A stretch of DNA of 64,000 bases from Novipirellula caenicola (GTDB lineage Bacteria; Planctomycetota; Planctomycetia; Pirellulales; Pirellulaceae). The translations under genes were made by a program, and so were the position numbers. The notes beneath the pieces were generated by a model, which saw nothing but the letters and a program-made list of their open reading frames with translations, was not told the DNA's origin and did no database searches. Shown here piece by piece: positions 52,307-61,955 of the stretch. Numbering within the stretch: position 1 is the first letter of the stretch; each line of letters opens with the position of its first letter. The stretch lies in contig NZ_BAABRO010000014.1 in the NCBI RefSeq assembly GCF_039545035.1, forward strand, positions 1 to 64,000, in the 5' to 3' direction.

Positions 52307-54681
52307 TACGCGATGCTCCCGTGGTTTTTGTGCACAATTTGTTGCTGCACCACCATCTCTAATATCATCGCCAACAAGAGTGCGACCAAGAACCAACGCC
52401 ATATCTCGCGGCCGTAACGTCGGTTTTGTTCTGCGGTGACGATCGAATCAAGTTCGCTGTGCACGGTGGCCCCAATCATCTCGGCTGCGGCGGCAATCCG
52501 TTCGGGTTCCGTGTCACGCAGCTGCGATTCCTCGGCGGGAACCTCGGCGACTCGGACGGTTGACGTCACGACTCGCTGACCATCGGCTTGTGGACGTATC
52601 TGGCGGAATCGATAAACGCCCGCTTGGCGTGTTTGCGTCCAAACCAGTTCAGTCACGTCGTCGGCCGTCGATTCGGTGGGCAGCGGAATCGTGATTTCGC
52701 TGGATTGTGGCGGCTGCACCGTGAAAATCGGCGGTTCCGCATCCGAGTTGTCAGCAAGTTGAGACTTGGATTGTTTGCCTTTGGATTGAAAGGGGCTATT
52801 TTTCGGATCGGTTGAATCAGACTCATCCGTCTCGACGTCCTCTTGCTCGAATTCGTCCAGCGTTACGATCATGGGTTCACCGGTGGTCACGGTGGTCGCT
52901 CGTCCGCTGCCGATCAAATCGAGTGCCAACTGTTGCATCATCGGCACGTAGACGCGTCGCAGCGGAAGCGACGTCCACGAATCGTCCGCGGGAATCGCGA
53001 ATTGGACCACACGTCCACGGCCGCGCTGGGCCGAGACGACAAGCGGATCGCCGTTCGACATCGAAGCCAACACGATCGAGTCGGAATCAGGCGAACGCCC
53101 CGATTCGCCATCCTCGTCGTCGCTATTGGATTTCGTGCGAGGAATTAATTTGCGATAGGCGAATACGTCCACGCCCGAGAGGGGGCGTTGGTCGCCGGGG
53201 GCGAGTCGCGACCATGGGGTGTATTGCGAGTTCAGGTTGCCAATTCGAATCGGTGTTTCACCGTCCTTGTCGGTGTTTCCGATAATTGCGTCCAATTCAG
53301 CAGGAAGCGGCATCTGACCCTCGCCGCGAGTCCACGATTTGGTATACGCAGCATCGGTAAGGTTCGCACCATCGAACAAAATCAACGAGCCGCCGTGGTA
53401 AACAAAGTCGGCAATTTTAATTTGTTGCTCGTCACTGAGCGAGGCGACATTGGCCAACACCAAGATGTTGGGTGGTTGTTCGCTGATCCGTTTTAACAAT
53501 TCGGATGCGGAAATCACCGAGGCACGTACCGCGTCGACTTGATCTTGTTGGGCAAAGGCGAACGGGCTTAGTGCGATGGCCAGAAAGTCGGTCTCGCCTT
53601 CGAGAGGTTCTTTTCCCGGTTGTCCGTCGACCAACAACACATCGATCTCGCGAATCACCTCGACCGCGACACTTCGCCGGTTGTCTTCGAGCAGCGCGTC
53701 GGGATGCTCGACCGTCACGGCGGTTTCGTGGATACCGGATGTCGAAAACGCGGCGGTGTGTTTAATCGTGGATGTGGACCGCGCCGCAACCGACACCGTG
53801 CCCGATTCGGCATTGACGCCATCGATCGACCAAATGACTCGCGCATCGTTGACGGCTTTATCGCTGGCGTTGCGGATTCGCGCCGTAAACGACGTGCGAC
53901 GATCGGGGACCAACGCAGGCGACATCGTCTCGATCGAATCGACGGACAGATTCGATTGGTCGTTCAACATGCCTCCGACATTCAAGAAATGGATCGCCGG
54001 GCGTTCCAAATCGCTTGGCGATGCCTGCATCAGTGTCTTCAACCCCTCGAGCGACGCGTCATTGACGTTGCAGCTCTGGAAATCGGAAACGATCAACACT
54101 TGACGTTCGAGATGTGATCCATTGTCGGCTGCGGCGATGCCGGCGCGAACCAGCTTGGCAAGATCGAAGGGGCCCGCCGAAGCGGTCAGTCTGCGGAGCC
54201 GGTCGCGTGCATCGTCGCGCCCCATGGTGGCTTGCCCGACCGTGGACGCAACGGACTGAATTTGGCTGGCTGGCATCCAAATGATCTCGTCTCGCCGGGA
54301 CATTTTGGCCAAGTAATCGCCAAGTTGGTTTTTGACGCGATCGACGTTGGACACTCCCGAATCGTCGCGGGCCGCCATGCTGAGCGAATCGTCGATGATC
54401 ATCACGACGGTTTGTGGCGAATCACCCGGCAAGGCTCGGCAACCGGTCAACAGCGGCAGTGACAAACAAAACGCCAACAGTACGGGAAGCAAGCAACGCA
54501 ACAACAACAGCAACAAATGCATCCACTGGATCCTTCGCCGATTGATGCGGACGACCGGTTCGAGCAGATGCATCGCTCCCCACTGGATCGTTTTGAACTT
54601 GCTTCGGTACAGCAAGTGGATGGCCAGCGGAATCGTAAAGGCAAGGGCGCCAAACGCGAGCAGCCCATTTAGAAACATCAT
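52306..54681 (-). CDS. BatA/aerotolerance N-terminal domain protein with VWA domain
   Basis: A 791-residue membrane protein. The N-terminal module LLAFGALAFTIPLAIHLLYR, with KTIQWGAMHLLEPV and a second helix pair (MHLLLLLLRCLLPVLLAFCL), is the aerotolerance-regulator (BatA N-terminal) family. A VWA domain follows (VVMIIDDSLSMAARDDS; MIDAS DxSxS), then beta regions with a Rossmann part (NILVLANVASLSDEQ, FVYHGGSLILFDGANL) and a C-terminal helix (WRWFLVALLLAMILEMVV). Its ATG (54681) overlaps the DUF58 stop as ATGA and its stop overlaps the next start. Bat proteins with DUF58 are linked to envelope stress and protein assembly with MoxR ATPases. Confidence 0.85.
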   Translation of the reverse strand: MMFLNGLLAFGALAFTIPLAIHLLYRSKFKTIQWGAMHLLEPVVRINRRRIQWMHLLLLLLRCLLPVLLAFCLSLPLLTGCRALPGDSPQTVVMIIDDSLSMAARDDSGVSNVDRVKNQLGDYLAKMSRRDEIIWMPASQIQSVASTVGQATMGRDDARDRLRRLTASAGPFDLAKLVRAGIAAADNGSHLERQVLIVSDFQSCNVNDASLEGLKTLMQASPSDLERPAIHFLNVGGMLNDQSNLSVDSIETMSPALVPDRRTSFTARIRNASDKAVNDARVIWSIDGVNAESGTVSVAARSTSTIKHTAAFSTSGIHETAVTVEHPDALLEDNRRSVAVEVIREIDVLLVDGQPGKEPLEGETDFLAIALSPFAFAQQDQVDAVRASVISASELLKRISEQPPNILVLANVASLSDEQQIKIADFVYHGGSLILFDGANLTDAAYTKSWTRGEGQMPLPAELDAIIGNTDKDGETPIRIGNLNSQYTPWSRLAPGDQRPLSGVDVFAYRKLIPRTKSNSDDEDGESGRSPDSDSIVLASMSNGDPLVVSAQRGRGRVVQFAIPADDSWTSLPLRRVYVPMMQQLALDLIGSGRATTVTTGEPMIVTLDEFEQEDVETDESDSTDPKNSPFQSKGKQSKSQLADNSDAEPPIFTVQPPQSSEITIPLPTESTADDVTELVWTQTRQAGVYRFRQIRPQADGQRVVTSTVRVAEVPAEESQLRDTEPERIAAAAEMIGATVHSELDSIVTAEQNRRYGREIWRWFLVALLLAMILEMVVQQQIVHKNHGSIA

Positions 54682-55580
54682 GACAATTGCCTCCGCAGGG
54701 CAACGTATTGATGCAACGCGTCGTCGTACGATTGGTCGGTGCGGATGTTGACCAAATCGACTCGATGACGTCGGCAGATGTCACGCAGTTGCAGGTTGTG
54801 TTTTTCGAGTCGCTCGAGGTAGGCTTTGCGAATGGAGACCGCGTCGACGGTTTGATCTTCGGCACGTTCTTCGAGGTCGTGAAATTGAACGCGTCCGGTG
54901 AACGGAAAATCGACTTCGTCAGGATCCAGGATGTGAAAGAAGATGACTTCGTGTTTACGCGAGCGAATTTGTGCTAACGATCGGTTCAGCGTATCAAGGT
55001 CTCCCATCGCGTCGGACAGAATGACAACCAACCCACGTCGGCCGAGTTTGGGGACTAACATGCTGATCGCTCCGCCCAGATCCGTTTCCAGCCCAGGTGG
55101 CGGCCCGCTGAGTGCTTCGATGACAAGCCGCAGGTGTGATGGGCGACCGCGAGTGGGGACCATCGTTCGTGGTCGATCGTCAAAGGTGATCACGCCCGCG
55201 GCGTCTTGTTGGGCCAGCATCAGATAGGCCAATGACGCTCCCAACCGCTGAGCATATTCGTCCTTGCTTAGTCCGCCCGATCGCTCGCCGCGATACATCA
55301 TCGAACCGCTGCGGTCGACCACCAATGTGCACCGCAGGTTCGTCTCTTCTTCGTATTCGCGGATGTACAGCCGATCGCTCTTTCCAAAGGCCTTCCAGTC
55401 GATGTTTTTTAGTTCGTCACCGGGGACGTATTGACGATGTTCTTTGAATTCGACGCTGAACCCTTTGTGCGGTGAGCGGTGTCGTCCCGAGCAGAACCCC
55501 TCGACGATCTGCCGCGCCAACAATTGCAGAGCCGCGACACGTGAGAGTTCGCGAGGGGTGACGAGATCCAGGATTCGCAT
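54678..55580 (-). CDS. DUF58 protein, first gene of the Bat/DUF4175 operon
   Basis: A 300-residue soluble protein with the DUF58 hallmark VEFKEHRQYVPGDELKNIDWKAFGKSDRLYIREYEEETNL near residues 40-80, followed by a VWA-like fold (CTLVVDRSGSMMYRGE with DxSxS, and VVILSDAMGDLD). DUF58 proteins normally pair with a MoxR AAA+ ATPase and Bat proteins; no MoxR gene is adjacent, since this is the first gene of the operon and a regulator is divergent. ATG 55580; a TTG at 55634 is also in frame. Spacing to the next gene is a 4-bp ATGA overlap. Confidence 0.9.
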   Translation of the reverse strand: MRILDLVTPRELSRVAALQLLARQIVEGFCSGRHRSPHKGFSVEFKEHRQYVPGDELKNIDWKAFGKSDRLYIREYEEETNLRCTLVVDRSGSMMYRGERSGGLSKDEYAQRLGASLAYLMLAQQDAAGVITFDDRPRTMVPTRGRPSHLRLVIEALSGPPPGLETDLGGAISMLVPKLGRRGLVVILSDAMGDLDTLNRSLAQIRSRKHEVIFFHILDPDEVDFPFTGRVQFHDLEERAEDQTVDAVSIRKAYLERLEKHNLQLRDICRRHRVDLVNIRTDQSYDDALHQYVALRRQLS

Positions 55581-55865
55581 GGAAGATGAAACCAGTGAGG
55601 TGGGAACTCGGGATCGCGGCGAGCTTCGATTCAACCGGCCAACATCAACCGGTCGACTTCAAATTAGGGGGACTCTCGGGCGGTGAGATACCCAAAACAG
55701 GCAATTTATTGGCGATCCCGCCCCATTATATACAGGATCGCGAGGCAAGATGCGCCCTGTGATTGATTGCATTTTAGCCTACCCGTATGGTGGCGTAGGC
55801 GTTACTGTAAACCTTGCCCCGCGGTTGGCTCGATTCGATCTCCTTTTTCTACCTCACTCATTCTC
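55581..55865. promoter_or_regulatory. Divergent promoter region between the Bat operon and the LacI/AraC regulator
   Basis: About 285 bp with a ttatatac block near 55726 and an inverted motif around 55790-55806 (gtaggcg...). It must hold promoters for both directions. An operator for the neighbouring regulator could lie here, but I cannot identify a half-site with confidence. Confidence 0.35.
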
Positions 55866-57026
55866 ATGCTGCAGAAAAAACGCGTTGCGTTGATGATCGA
55901 AACTTCAACGATTTATGGGCGGGAATTGCTGAAGGGAGTCATACGGTTTCGGCAGACGCACCACGATTGGTCGATCTTTCTCGAACAGCGCGATCTGACC
56001 GCGAAACCGCCGGCATGGCTGGCGGATTGGAAGGGAAGTGGGATCATTTCGCGTGTCACGACGCCCGAGTTTGCCAAGGCGGTCCGCAAAAGTGGCATTC
56101 CGATCGTTGAATTGACCGACCGTGGTCAAGATTATGGGTTCCCGGTGATTCGTAGCGATGACGATGAAATTGCTCGCTTGGCAGCCGAACATTTGATCGA
56201 ACGGGGCTTTCAGAATTTTGCCTATTGTGGTTTCGAGCACGAAGAGTGGTCGACGCGGCGGGAAACCTCTTTCGCGCGGTACGTTGCCCAGCCCGACAAG
56301 CAATGCGCGATCTATCGCTCGGTATGGCAGGGGCCCGACGCGAGAACGGCCGAGGACGAGCGGACCGAGCTCGTCCGCTGGCTTCACAGTCTGCCATTGC
56401 CGGTCGGGATCTACTGTTGCAGCGACGTCCGCGGTCAACAGGTACTCGAGGCGTGTGCCCAAGCCGATTTGGTGATCCCCGAAGAAGTCGCGGTGATCGG
56501 AACCGACAACGACAGCGTGATTTGCGAACTTTGTGATCCGTCGATGACCAGCGTGATTCCCGATGCGGAAGAGACGGGGTTCCAGGCCGCTAGTTTGTTG
56601 TCGCGATTGATGGACGGCGAAAAGCCGGATGAACTGCTGCACGTGATTCGTCCGGTTGGAATCGAAGTTCGGCAATCGTCCGATATCGTGGCAATCGATG
56701 ACCCCTCGATCGCGACCGCGCTGTCCTACATTCGCGAGAACGCTTGTAGCGGGATTACGGTCCAAGATGTGATCGCTCATTCGGGACTCTCACGCAGTAC
56801 CTTGGAACGGCAACTGCGAAAACTGCTCAGCCGGTCGCCTCAACAAGAGATCCGCCACGTGCAAATCAAACGAGCCCGTCAATTGTTGATGGAGACCGAT
56901 CTGCCGATGGACCGGATTGCGGCGCTTTGCGGTTTCGATCATCCCGAATACATGCACGTCGTGTTTCGCCGCGAAACCAACATGACCCCCGGGCAATATC
57001 GGCGGAATCTGCGAGCGACCAAATAG
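55866..57026 (+). CDS. XylR-like regulator: LacI-type sugar-binding domain + AraC-type HTH
   Basis: A 386-residue transcription factor with the XylR (DUF3500-independent) plan: residues about 5-265 are a periplasmic-binding-type sensor (RVALMIETSTIYGRELLKGV, SGIPIVELTDRGQDYGFPVI, VAVIGTDNDSVICELCDP), and about 285-380 an AraC HTH pair (VQDVIAHSGLSRSTLERQLR and MDRIAALCGFDHPEYMHVVF, ending MTPGQYRRNLR). The start ATG 55866 is chosen since the fold begins at LQKKRVAL; a longer frame from 55767 adds 33 residues. It is divergent from the Bat operon; whether it controls that or sugar genes elsewhere is unknown. Confidence 0.9.
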   Translation: MLQKKRVALMIETSTIYGRELLKGVIRFRQTHHDWSIFLEQRDLTAKPPAWLADWKGSGIISRVTTPEFAKAVRKSGIPIVELTDRGQDYGFPVIRSDDDEIARLAAEHLIERGFQNFAYCGFEHEEWSTRRETSFARYVAQPDKQCAIYRSVWQGPDARTAEDERTELVRWLHSLPLPVGIYCCSDVRGQQVLEACAQADLVIPEEVAVIGTDNDSVICELCDPSMTSVIPDAEETGFQAASLLSRLMDGEKPDELLHVIRPVGIEVRQSSDIVAIDDPSIATALSYIRENACSGITVQDVIAHSGLSRSTLERQLRKLLSRSPQQEIRHVQIKRARQLLMETDLPMDRIAALCGFDHPEYMHVVFRRETNMTPGQYRRNLRATK

Positions 57027-57210
57027 CAGCGACGCGGTCGCTGGCAAGTTCGGTCGCAACGCCACTGGGGTAACAACGCTTCTGTGGTGAAAACGAATGT
57101 GCGACCCTCACCTTTCCCTGGCTCACTTCATCTTCCTTGGCCATTCCTCAGGTCCTCGGGGCCTCGGCCGATTTCAACCCGCAACGTTTCCAACGGAGTT
57201 TTTCTGAAAC

Positions 57211-57627
57211 ATGTCTGTCAATATCCAAGCGGTCTACACTGGCAATCTCGGCGTCCGCGCAACCCATGGGCCGAGCGGCAATCAGCTGACGACCGACGCA
57301 CCCGTGGACAACGGTGGGCAGGGAACCAGTTTTTCACCGACCGATTTGGTGGCCACGGCGCTGGGCAGCTGTGTGCTAACGATCCTGGGGCTGGTCTCGC
57401 AGCGGCATGATGTCGACTTGACGGGAACCAAGGTTAGCGTGACCAAAGAAATGATCGCGCAACCGGTTCGCCGAATCGGACGACTTGAAACCATTGTCAC
57501 GGTCCCCGCCGGATTGGCGAACGATGCGGCGATGCGAGATCGATTGGAAGCAGCGGCGCGAAAGTGCCCCGTCCACCAAAGTTTGCATCCCGATATCGAT
57601 GCGCCGATCACGTTTATCTACGAGTGA
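57211..57627 (+). CDS. OsmC/Ohr-family protein
   Basis: A 138-residue protein of the OsmC/Ohr peroxidase superfamily. Two conserved cysteines are present: one in the ALGSCVLTILG helix (about residue 55) and one in RKCPVHQSLHP (about residue 117), the usual pair of thiol-based organic hydroperoxide reductases. The N-terminal FSPTDLVATALG is typical of the OsmC/YhfA branch. It likely detoxifies organic peroxides. ATG 57211 with GGAG twelve bases upstream. Convergent with the HlyD gene after 28 bp. Confidence 0.9.
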   Translation: MSVNIQAVYTGNLGVRATHGPSGNQLTTDAPVDNGGQGTSFSPTDLVATALGSCVLTILGLVSQRHDVDLTGTKVSVTKEMIAQPVRRIGRLETIVTVPAGLANDAAMRDRLEAAARKCPVHQSLHPDIDAPITFIYE

Positions 57628-57655
57628 GAGGTTTGTTGTCGACGCGTGAGATCGC

Positions 57656-58861
57656 TTAGGAGCTGGGCTTTGCTCGCACCGCCGTGCCTGGCGTTAAGGT
57701 GTCGCTTGGATAGACGATCACTTGGTCATTCACGTTCAGCCCCTCGATGATTTGTGTTTGCGATTCGTTTTGCATCCCAATTTCGACGGGCTGAAGCGTT
57801 GCCTTGCCGCCGACGATGGTCAACACATGCCATTTGCGTTGATGACGAAACAGTGCGCTGTTGGGGATCCGCAAAACATCTGATAGTTCGTTGACGATGA
57901 TTCGCGTTTCGACGCGGTAGCCATCACCGAGTGACGCGATGCGTTCGGGAGGCTCGTTGAAGTCGGCGATCACGTTGACTCGCTGCTCTTCCACGCCGAG
58001 CGACGAGACCTTGGTAAACGCCCCCGGTTCAATCACTCGCACATAACCGTTCAGCGGTGTTTCGCCTCCCCAATGTTCGATGGTCAATTTGGCCCCGGGT
58101 TTGATTCGCACCGCGTCGGTGGACAGCACGTCGATCTCAATCTCGAGATTGCGTGGGTCTCCCAATTCGATCAGCGGCGTCCCCACCGGAATCACAGCGG
58201 AACTTTGCTGGATCACGCGAAGCACGCGGCCGGTGATGGGGGACATGATTTCAAACGGTTCGACGGCAGTGTCGTCATTCGTTTCAGCAAACTGCTCGAC
58301 GGCGGCTTCGGCCATCGCCAATTCGTATTTTGCAATTTCCACGTCAAAGCGTGCGGTTTGAATCGCTTGTGCGGTTGCCAATTGTTCGGTTTTTGCAATG
58401 TCATATTCACTCTGTGAAATCGCATTCGAGGGACGCAGTTTTTCAGCGCGTGCGAATTTGGTGTTTGCCAATTCGTGATTAATCACCGCTTGTTCGCTGG
58501 CGGATTCGGCTCGCCGCAGTGCCGCCTGCGCGGCCTGGACTCGCGCCGTGGCTTCGGCTTGGCTGCGGGCGTCTAAAAACGCCGGGACGCTCGGCAAGAT
58601 GACGGCCAACAGCGTCGCTTCGCTACAATGGTCACCCGCATCGAGTTCGATTCGCGAGACGCGTCCCATCACGGGCGCAGACACAATGTATTTTTCGCGA
58701 ATGCGAGTCTTGCCGTCCTCCTGCACCGTGACCTGCAGCGTTCCAATCGACGCCGTCGCGGCATCGACTTCGATTGGCTCGGGGAACATCGCGAAAATCG
58801 ATGCCATCACCGCGGCCACGATCAAGATGCCCCACAGCAGCGTCTTTAGTGAAAACTTCAT
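57656..58861 (-). CDS. HlyD-family efflux periplasmic adaptor
   Basis: A 401-residue membrane-fusion protein starting at ATG 58861: an N-terminal anchor (LKTLLWGILIVAAVMASIFA), the biotinyl-like half (VSAPVMGRVSRIELDAGDHC), a coiled-coil hairpin (ATARVQAAQAALRRAES, ELANTKFARAEKLRPSNAISQ), the second half lipoyl and beta barrel (IMSPITGRVLRVIQQSSAVIP), and C-terminal RVETRIIVNELSDVLRIPNSALF. It bridges the inner-membrane ABC permease to the outer side. Only one base separates the permease stop from its ATG, so they are coupled. An earlier frame start at 58954 overlaps the permease and is rejected. Confidence 0.9.
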   Translation of the reverse strand: MKFSLKTLLWGILIVAAVMASIFAMFPEPIEVDAATASIGTLQVTVQEDGKTRIREKYIVSAPVMGRVSRIELDAGDHCSEATLLAVILPSVPAFLDARSQAEATARVQAAQAALRRAESASEQAVINHELANTKFARAEKLRPSNAISQSEYDIAKTEQLATAQAIQTARFDVEIAKYELAMAEAAVEQFAETNDDTAVEPFEIMSPITGRVLRVIQQSSAVIPVGTPLIELGDPRNLEIEIDVLSTDAVRIKPGAKLTIEHWGGETPLNGYVRVIEPGAFTKVSSLGVEEQRVNVIADFNEPPERIASLGDGYRVETRIIVNELSDVLRIPNSALFRHQRKWHVLTIVGGKATLQPVEIGMQNESQTQIIEGLNVNDQVIVYPSDTLTPGTAVRAKPSS

Positions 58862-58862
58862 G

Positions 58863-61226
58863 TTATTCTCGTGTTTTGAGCACGCCGACCAAATCAAGAT
58901 GGAAGATGCGTCGCTGGACCACCCACCCCGATAAAAACGTTGCGATGATGACAACGCCGCAGGCCAGTGCGTAGGTATCGCGGCTGACCACCAAAGGGAT
59001 GCGGTAGTTTTCGGTGTCCAGCCCGCTGGCCATCAACCCGGCCAAACCGTAGCCAATCCCACATCCAAGCGGAATCGCCACCAGCGTGAACAAAGTAATT
59101 TCGCCTAGCAACACCATCGAAACCTCGCCTTGCGTGAACCCGATCACACGCATCGTCGCAAGGTCACGACTGCGTTCGGACAACGCGATGCGAGCGCTAT
59201 TGTAAACCACCCCCATCGCAATCACAGCGGCAAAGAAAATGATGAACGACCTCATCACGAGAATGTTTTCCGCTACCGTTTGGCGGAAACTGATTAGCAC
59301 CGCGTCCTTGATCGTCACGCTGGCGACGCCCGGGCGAAGTTCCAGCTCTTTAAAAACATCATCGATTCGATTCGAATCGACTTTCAAAAACGCTCCGGAT
59401 GCAACATTGGATTCTTTCAACATCGCATGCATTTGTTGCTTGTTGATGTAGGCATTGATGCCCGCGTATTCTTCGACAAGTGCGGTGACTTCGATCGTCA
59501 AGGTCGGCCGTTTGTCCTCGAGCACTTCGACGGTAACAAAGTCGCCTCGATTTACCCCAAGCAAACGAGCAAGTTTGGTGTTCAGCATCACTCCGAATTC
59601 GGGCACCACCACCGCTTTCTCGTTTTTGTCAAGCAAACGATACAGTGACGCATCACGCTCGAGCCCCATCAATCCGACGCGTCGAGATCGATTCTGGAAA
59701 TGAATCCGAGTCGCCACGCTGCGGAATGTTTCGCTGTCCAACACGCCGTCCAAGTTGCGGACCTCGTACATCACCGACGCCGTTGCCGGTTCGATAAACG
59801 TGACCATCAAATCTTGCCGCTGTGCCAATCGGAACTGGAAATCCATCATGTAGTTCATCGCATCAAGCGAGAAGCTTCCCAGCACCATCACCGCCGCCGC
59901 CATCGCGATTCCTAGTACGGAAAAGCCGGCCTTGATCGGGTAGCGAGCGATGTTCCGCAAAATCATTCGCATTTCCGCGGGCAATTTGTCTCGCGGCACG
60001 ATCCTCTCTAGCAGCGTCGGTTTGAATCGGGGTGGCGGCTCAGGACGCATTGCCTCGGCAGGCGGCAACCGAATGGCCTTGCCAACGGAGATCCATGTTC
60101 CCAAGCAGGCGGCGGTCGTCGTCATAAGAAAACCCAATGCAATCGACATCGCGTCGATCTGGATCGTCAGAAACGGGAATTTGTAAAACTCGCCGTACAT
60201 CTTCGTCATCCCTGACGCCATCCATATCCCGAATCCGCTGCCGACGATGGTTCCGCTGACGGAAATGAGCAGCACGAAGTTTAAGTAATGAAAGCCGACT
60301 TGAGCATTGCTGTACCCGAATGCTTTGAGCGCCGCGATTTGTTCGCGCTGTTGAATGATGATCCGCGAGACAACGATGTTTAGCAGGAACGAGGCGACCG
60401 ATAGAAAGATCGCCGGCGACATGATCGCCATGACACGTAGTTGCTTCAGTTCGTCCGAGATGTATTGATGCGAAATCTGCTCACTGCGATCGTAGCCGCC
60501 TACACTTCCATACGGCTTTAGTAACCGATCGAGATGATCGATCACTTCGTCAACGTTGCTGCCATAAGCAAGTTTTAGCGACACACTGTTGAACGCTCCC
60601 GCCATATCAAAGGCCGCTTCGAGATCTCGCTCGTTCATCCAGAAAACGCCAAAGCGTTTGTTGTCGGGCATGATGCTGCCCGGTTGAATCTGCATCACGT
60701 ATTCGGGCGACATCGCAACGCCGACAATTTTTAGCGTTTGTCGTTTGCCATTGATGACCGCGCTGACGGTGTCGCCGGCAACAAATCCATGTGCTTCGGC
60801 AAACACCTCGGACACCACGACTTCGCCCGTGCGCTGGGGTTCAATCATCCGGCCACGCGAAATGTAGATCTTGTTCAGCAAACACTCGCCGGAATCGGGG
60901 ACTGAAATCAATCGTGCGGTCGCGGGTTCCGACATCTCCGGCACATCCAACAGCACATCGAAAACCAATCGCGTCTCGACCGCCGCGATGCCGTCGATTT
61001 CGCGAATGCGAGGCAAAATGGCGTTAGGGCTGCGGCTTGTTTGGGCAAACACGTCGGCAAAGCGGAAATCGCGATAGAATGTCGCTTTGCTGGTTTCAAG
61101 CGAGTGGTACGCGCACATCGACATCACAAACGTTGCCACCCCGGCGGCGATCACACCGAGGATGGCAAACACTTGCCCCTTCATGTGGAACAGATCTCGC
61201 AGCAATTTTTGATCCAGCTTTCGCAT
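58863..61226 (-). CDS. ABC exporter permease with two FtsX domains
   Basis: A 787-residue permease with an N-terminal helix (VFAILGVIAAGVATFVMSMC), a MacB-type periplasmic domain, three helices with an FtsX domain (AIFLSVASFLLNIVVSRIII, FVLLISVSGTIVGSGFGIWM), then a second copy of this plan (PIKAGFSVLGIAMAAAVMVL, IIFFAAVIAMGVVYNSARIA, TLFTLVAIPLGCGIGYGLAG) and a C-terminal helix. It would move lipids, peptides or glycolipids outward with the ATPase and HlyD neighbours (DevBCA or MacB-like). The ATPase stop lies three bases upstream. ATG 61226. Cargo unknown. Confidence 0.9.
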   Translation of the reverse strand: MRKLDQKLLRDLFHMKGQVFAILGVIAAGVATFVMSMCAYHSLETSKATFYRDFRFADVFAQTSRSPNAILPRIREIDGIAAVETRLVFDVLLDVPEMSEPATARLISVPDSGECLLNKIYISRGRMIEPQRTGEVVVSEVFAEAHGFVAGDTVSAVINGKRQTLKIVGVAMSPEYVMQIQPGSIMPDNKRFGVFWMNERDLEAAFDMAGAFNSVSLKLAYGSNVDEVIDHLDRLLKPYGSVGGYDRSEQISHQYISDELKQLRVMAIMSPAIFLSVASFLLNIVVSRIIIQQREQIAALKAFGYSNAQVGFHYLNFVLLISVSGTIVGSGFGIWMASGMTKMYGEFYKFPFLTIQIDAMSIALGFLMTTTAACLGTWISVGKAIRLPPAEAMRPEPPPRFKPTLLERIVPRDKLPAEMRMILRNIARYPIKAGFSVLGIAMAAAVMVLGSFSLDAMNYMMDFQFRLAQRQDLMVTFIEPATASVMYEVRNLDGVLDSETFRSVATRIHFQNRSRRVGLMGLERDASLYRLLDKNEKAVVVPEFGVMLNTKLARLLGVNRGDFVTVEVLEDKRPTLTIEVTALVEEYAGINAYINKQQMHAMLKESNVASGAFLKVDSNRIDDVFKELELRPGVASVTIKDAVLISFRQTVAENILVMRSFIIFFAAVIAMGVVYNSARIALSERSRDLATMRVIGFTQGEVSMVLLGEITLFTLVAIPLGCGIGYGLAGLMASGLDTENYRIPLVVSRDTYALACGVVIIATFLSGWVVQRRIFHLDLVGVLKTRE

Positions 61227-61229
61227 CGA

Positions 61230-61955
61230 TTACCACCGCAATTGAGATGCTTGGATTCGATCGGGGTTGTCGGTGATGCCGGCGATCATTCCATCCGACA
61301 ATGAAATGACACGGTCTGCCATTTGCGAAATCACCGCGTTATGCGTGATGACGGCTGTGGTCGTGCCAAGTTCGCGGTTGATTCGCGAGATGGCTTCCAG
61401 GACCAATATTCCGGTTTGGACATCCAACGCCCCGGTCGGTTCATCACACAACAGCACGGCTGGATTCTTGGCAATCGCCCGTGCGATCGCAACTCGCTGC
61501 TGCTCTCCGCCAGACAACTGAGCAGGGAAATGATTCGCGCGGTCCTTCATCCGCACCATCTCCAATGCGTCCATCGCATCCATCGGTGACTTGGCAATCT
61601 CGGTGATCAGTTCGACGTTTTCGCGTGCCGTCAAACTCGGAATCAAATTGTAGAACTGGAAAACAAACCCGACGTGGTCGCGGCGGTAACGCGTGCGGTC
61701 CGTATCGCTAGCCGTCGTCAATTCGTTGCGGTGGTAATGGACGCTGCCTGCGGTGGGCACGTCCAATCCGCCTAGGATGTTCAGTAGTGTCGATTTTCCG
61801 CTTCCAGAGGCTCCGAGCATCACAACAAATTCATGTTCGTACAGTTCGAGATCGATTCCTCGCAGCGCCTGCACTTGGACTTCGCCCATGTCATAAATCT
61901 TGGTGACACCACGAACACAAAACACGCAACTGTCTTGATTGCTGTCGGATTGCAT
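61230..61955 (-). CDS. ABC transporter ATP-binding protein (LolD/MacB/DevA type)
   Basis: A 241-residue ATPase with Walker [10 protein letters not shown] (48-56), Q-loop [10 protein letters not shown], signature [14 protein letters not shown], Walker [14 protein letters not shown] and H-loop AVITHNAVI. These match the LolD/MacB subfamily. It energises the FtsX permease that follows three bases later, then the HlyD adaptor: a three-gene exporter. ATG 61955 was chosen; an in-frame TTG at 61988 would add 11 residues, and neither has a clear ribosome site. Confidence 0.92.
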   Translation of the reverse strand: MQSDSNQDSCVFCVRGVTKIYDMGEVQVQALRGIDLELYEHEFVVMLGASGSGKSTLLNILGGLDVPTAGSVHYHRNELTTASDTDRTRYRRDHVGFVFQFYNLIPSLTARENVELITEIAKSPMDAMDALEMVRMKDRANHFPAQLSGGEQQRVAIARAIAKNPAVLLCDEPTGALDVQTGILVLEAISRINRELGTTTAVITHNAVISQMADRVISLSDGMIAGITDNPDRIQASQLRW

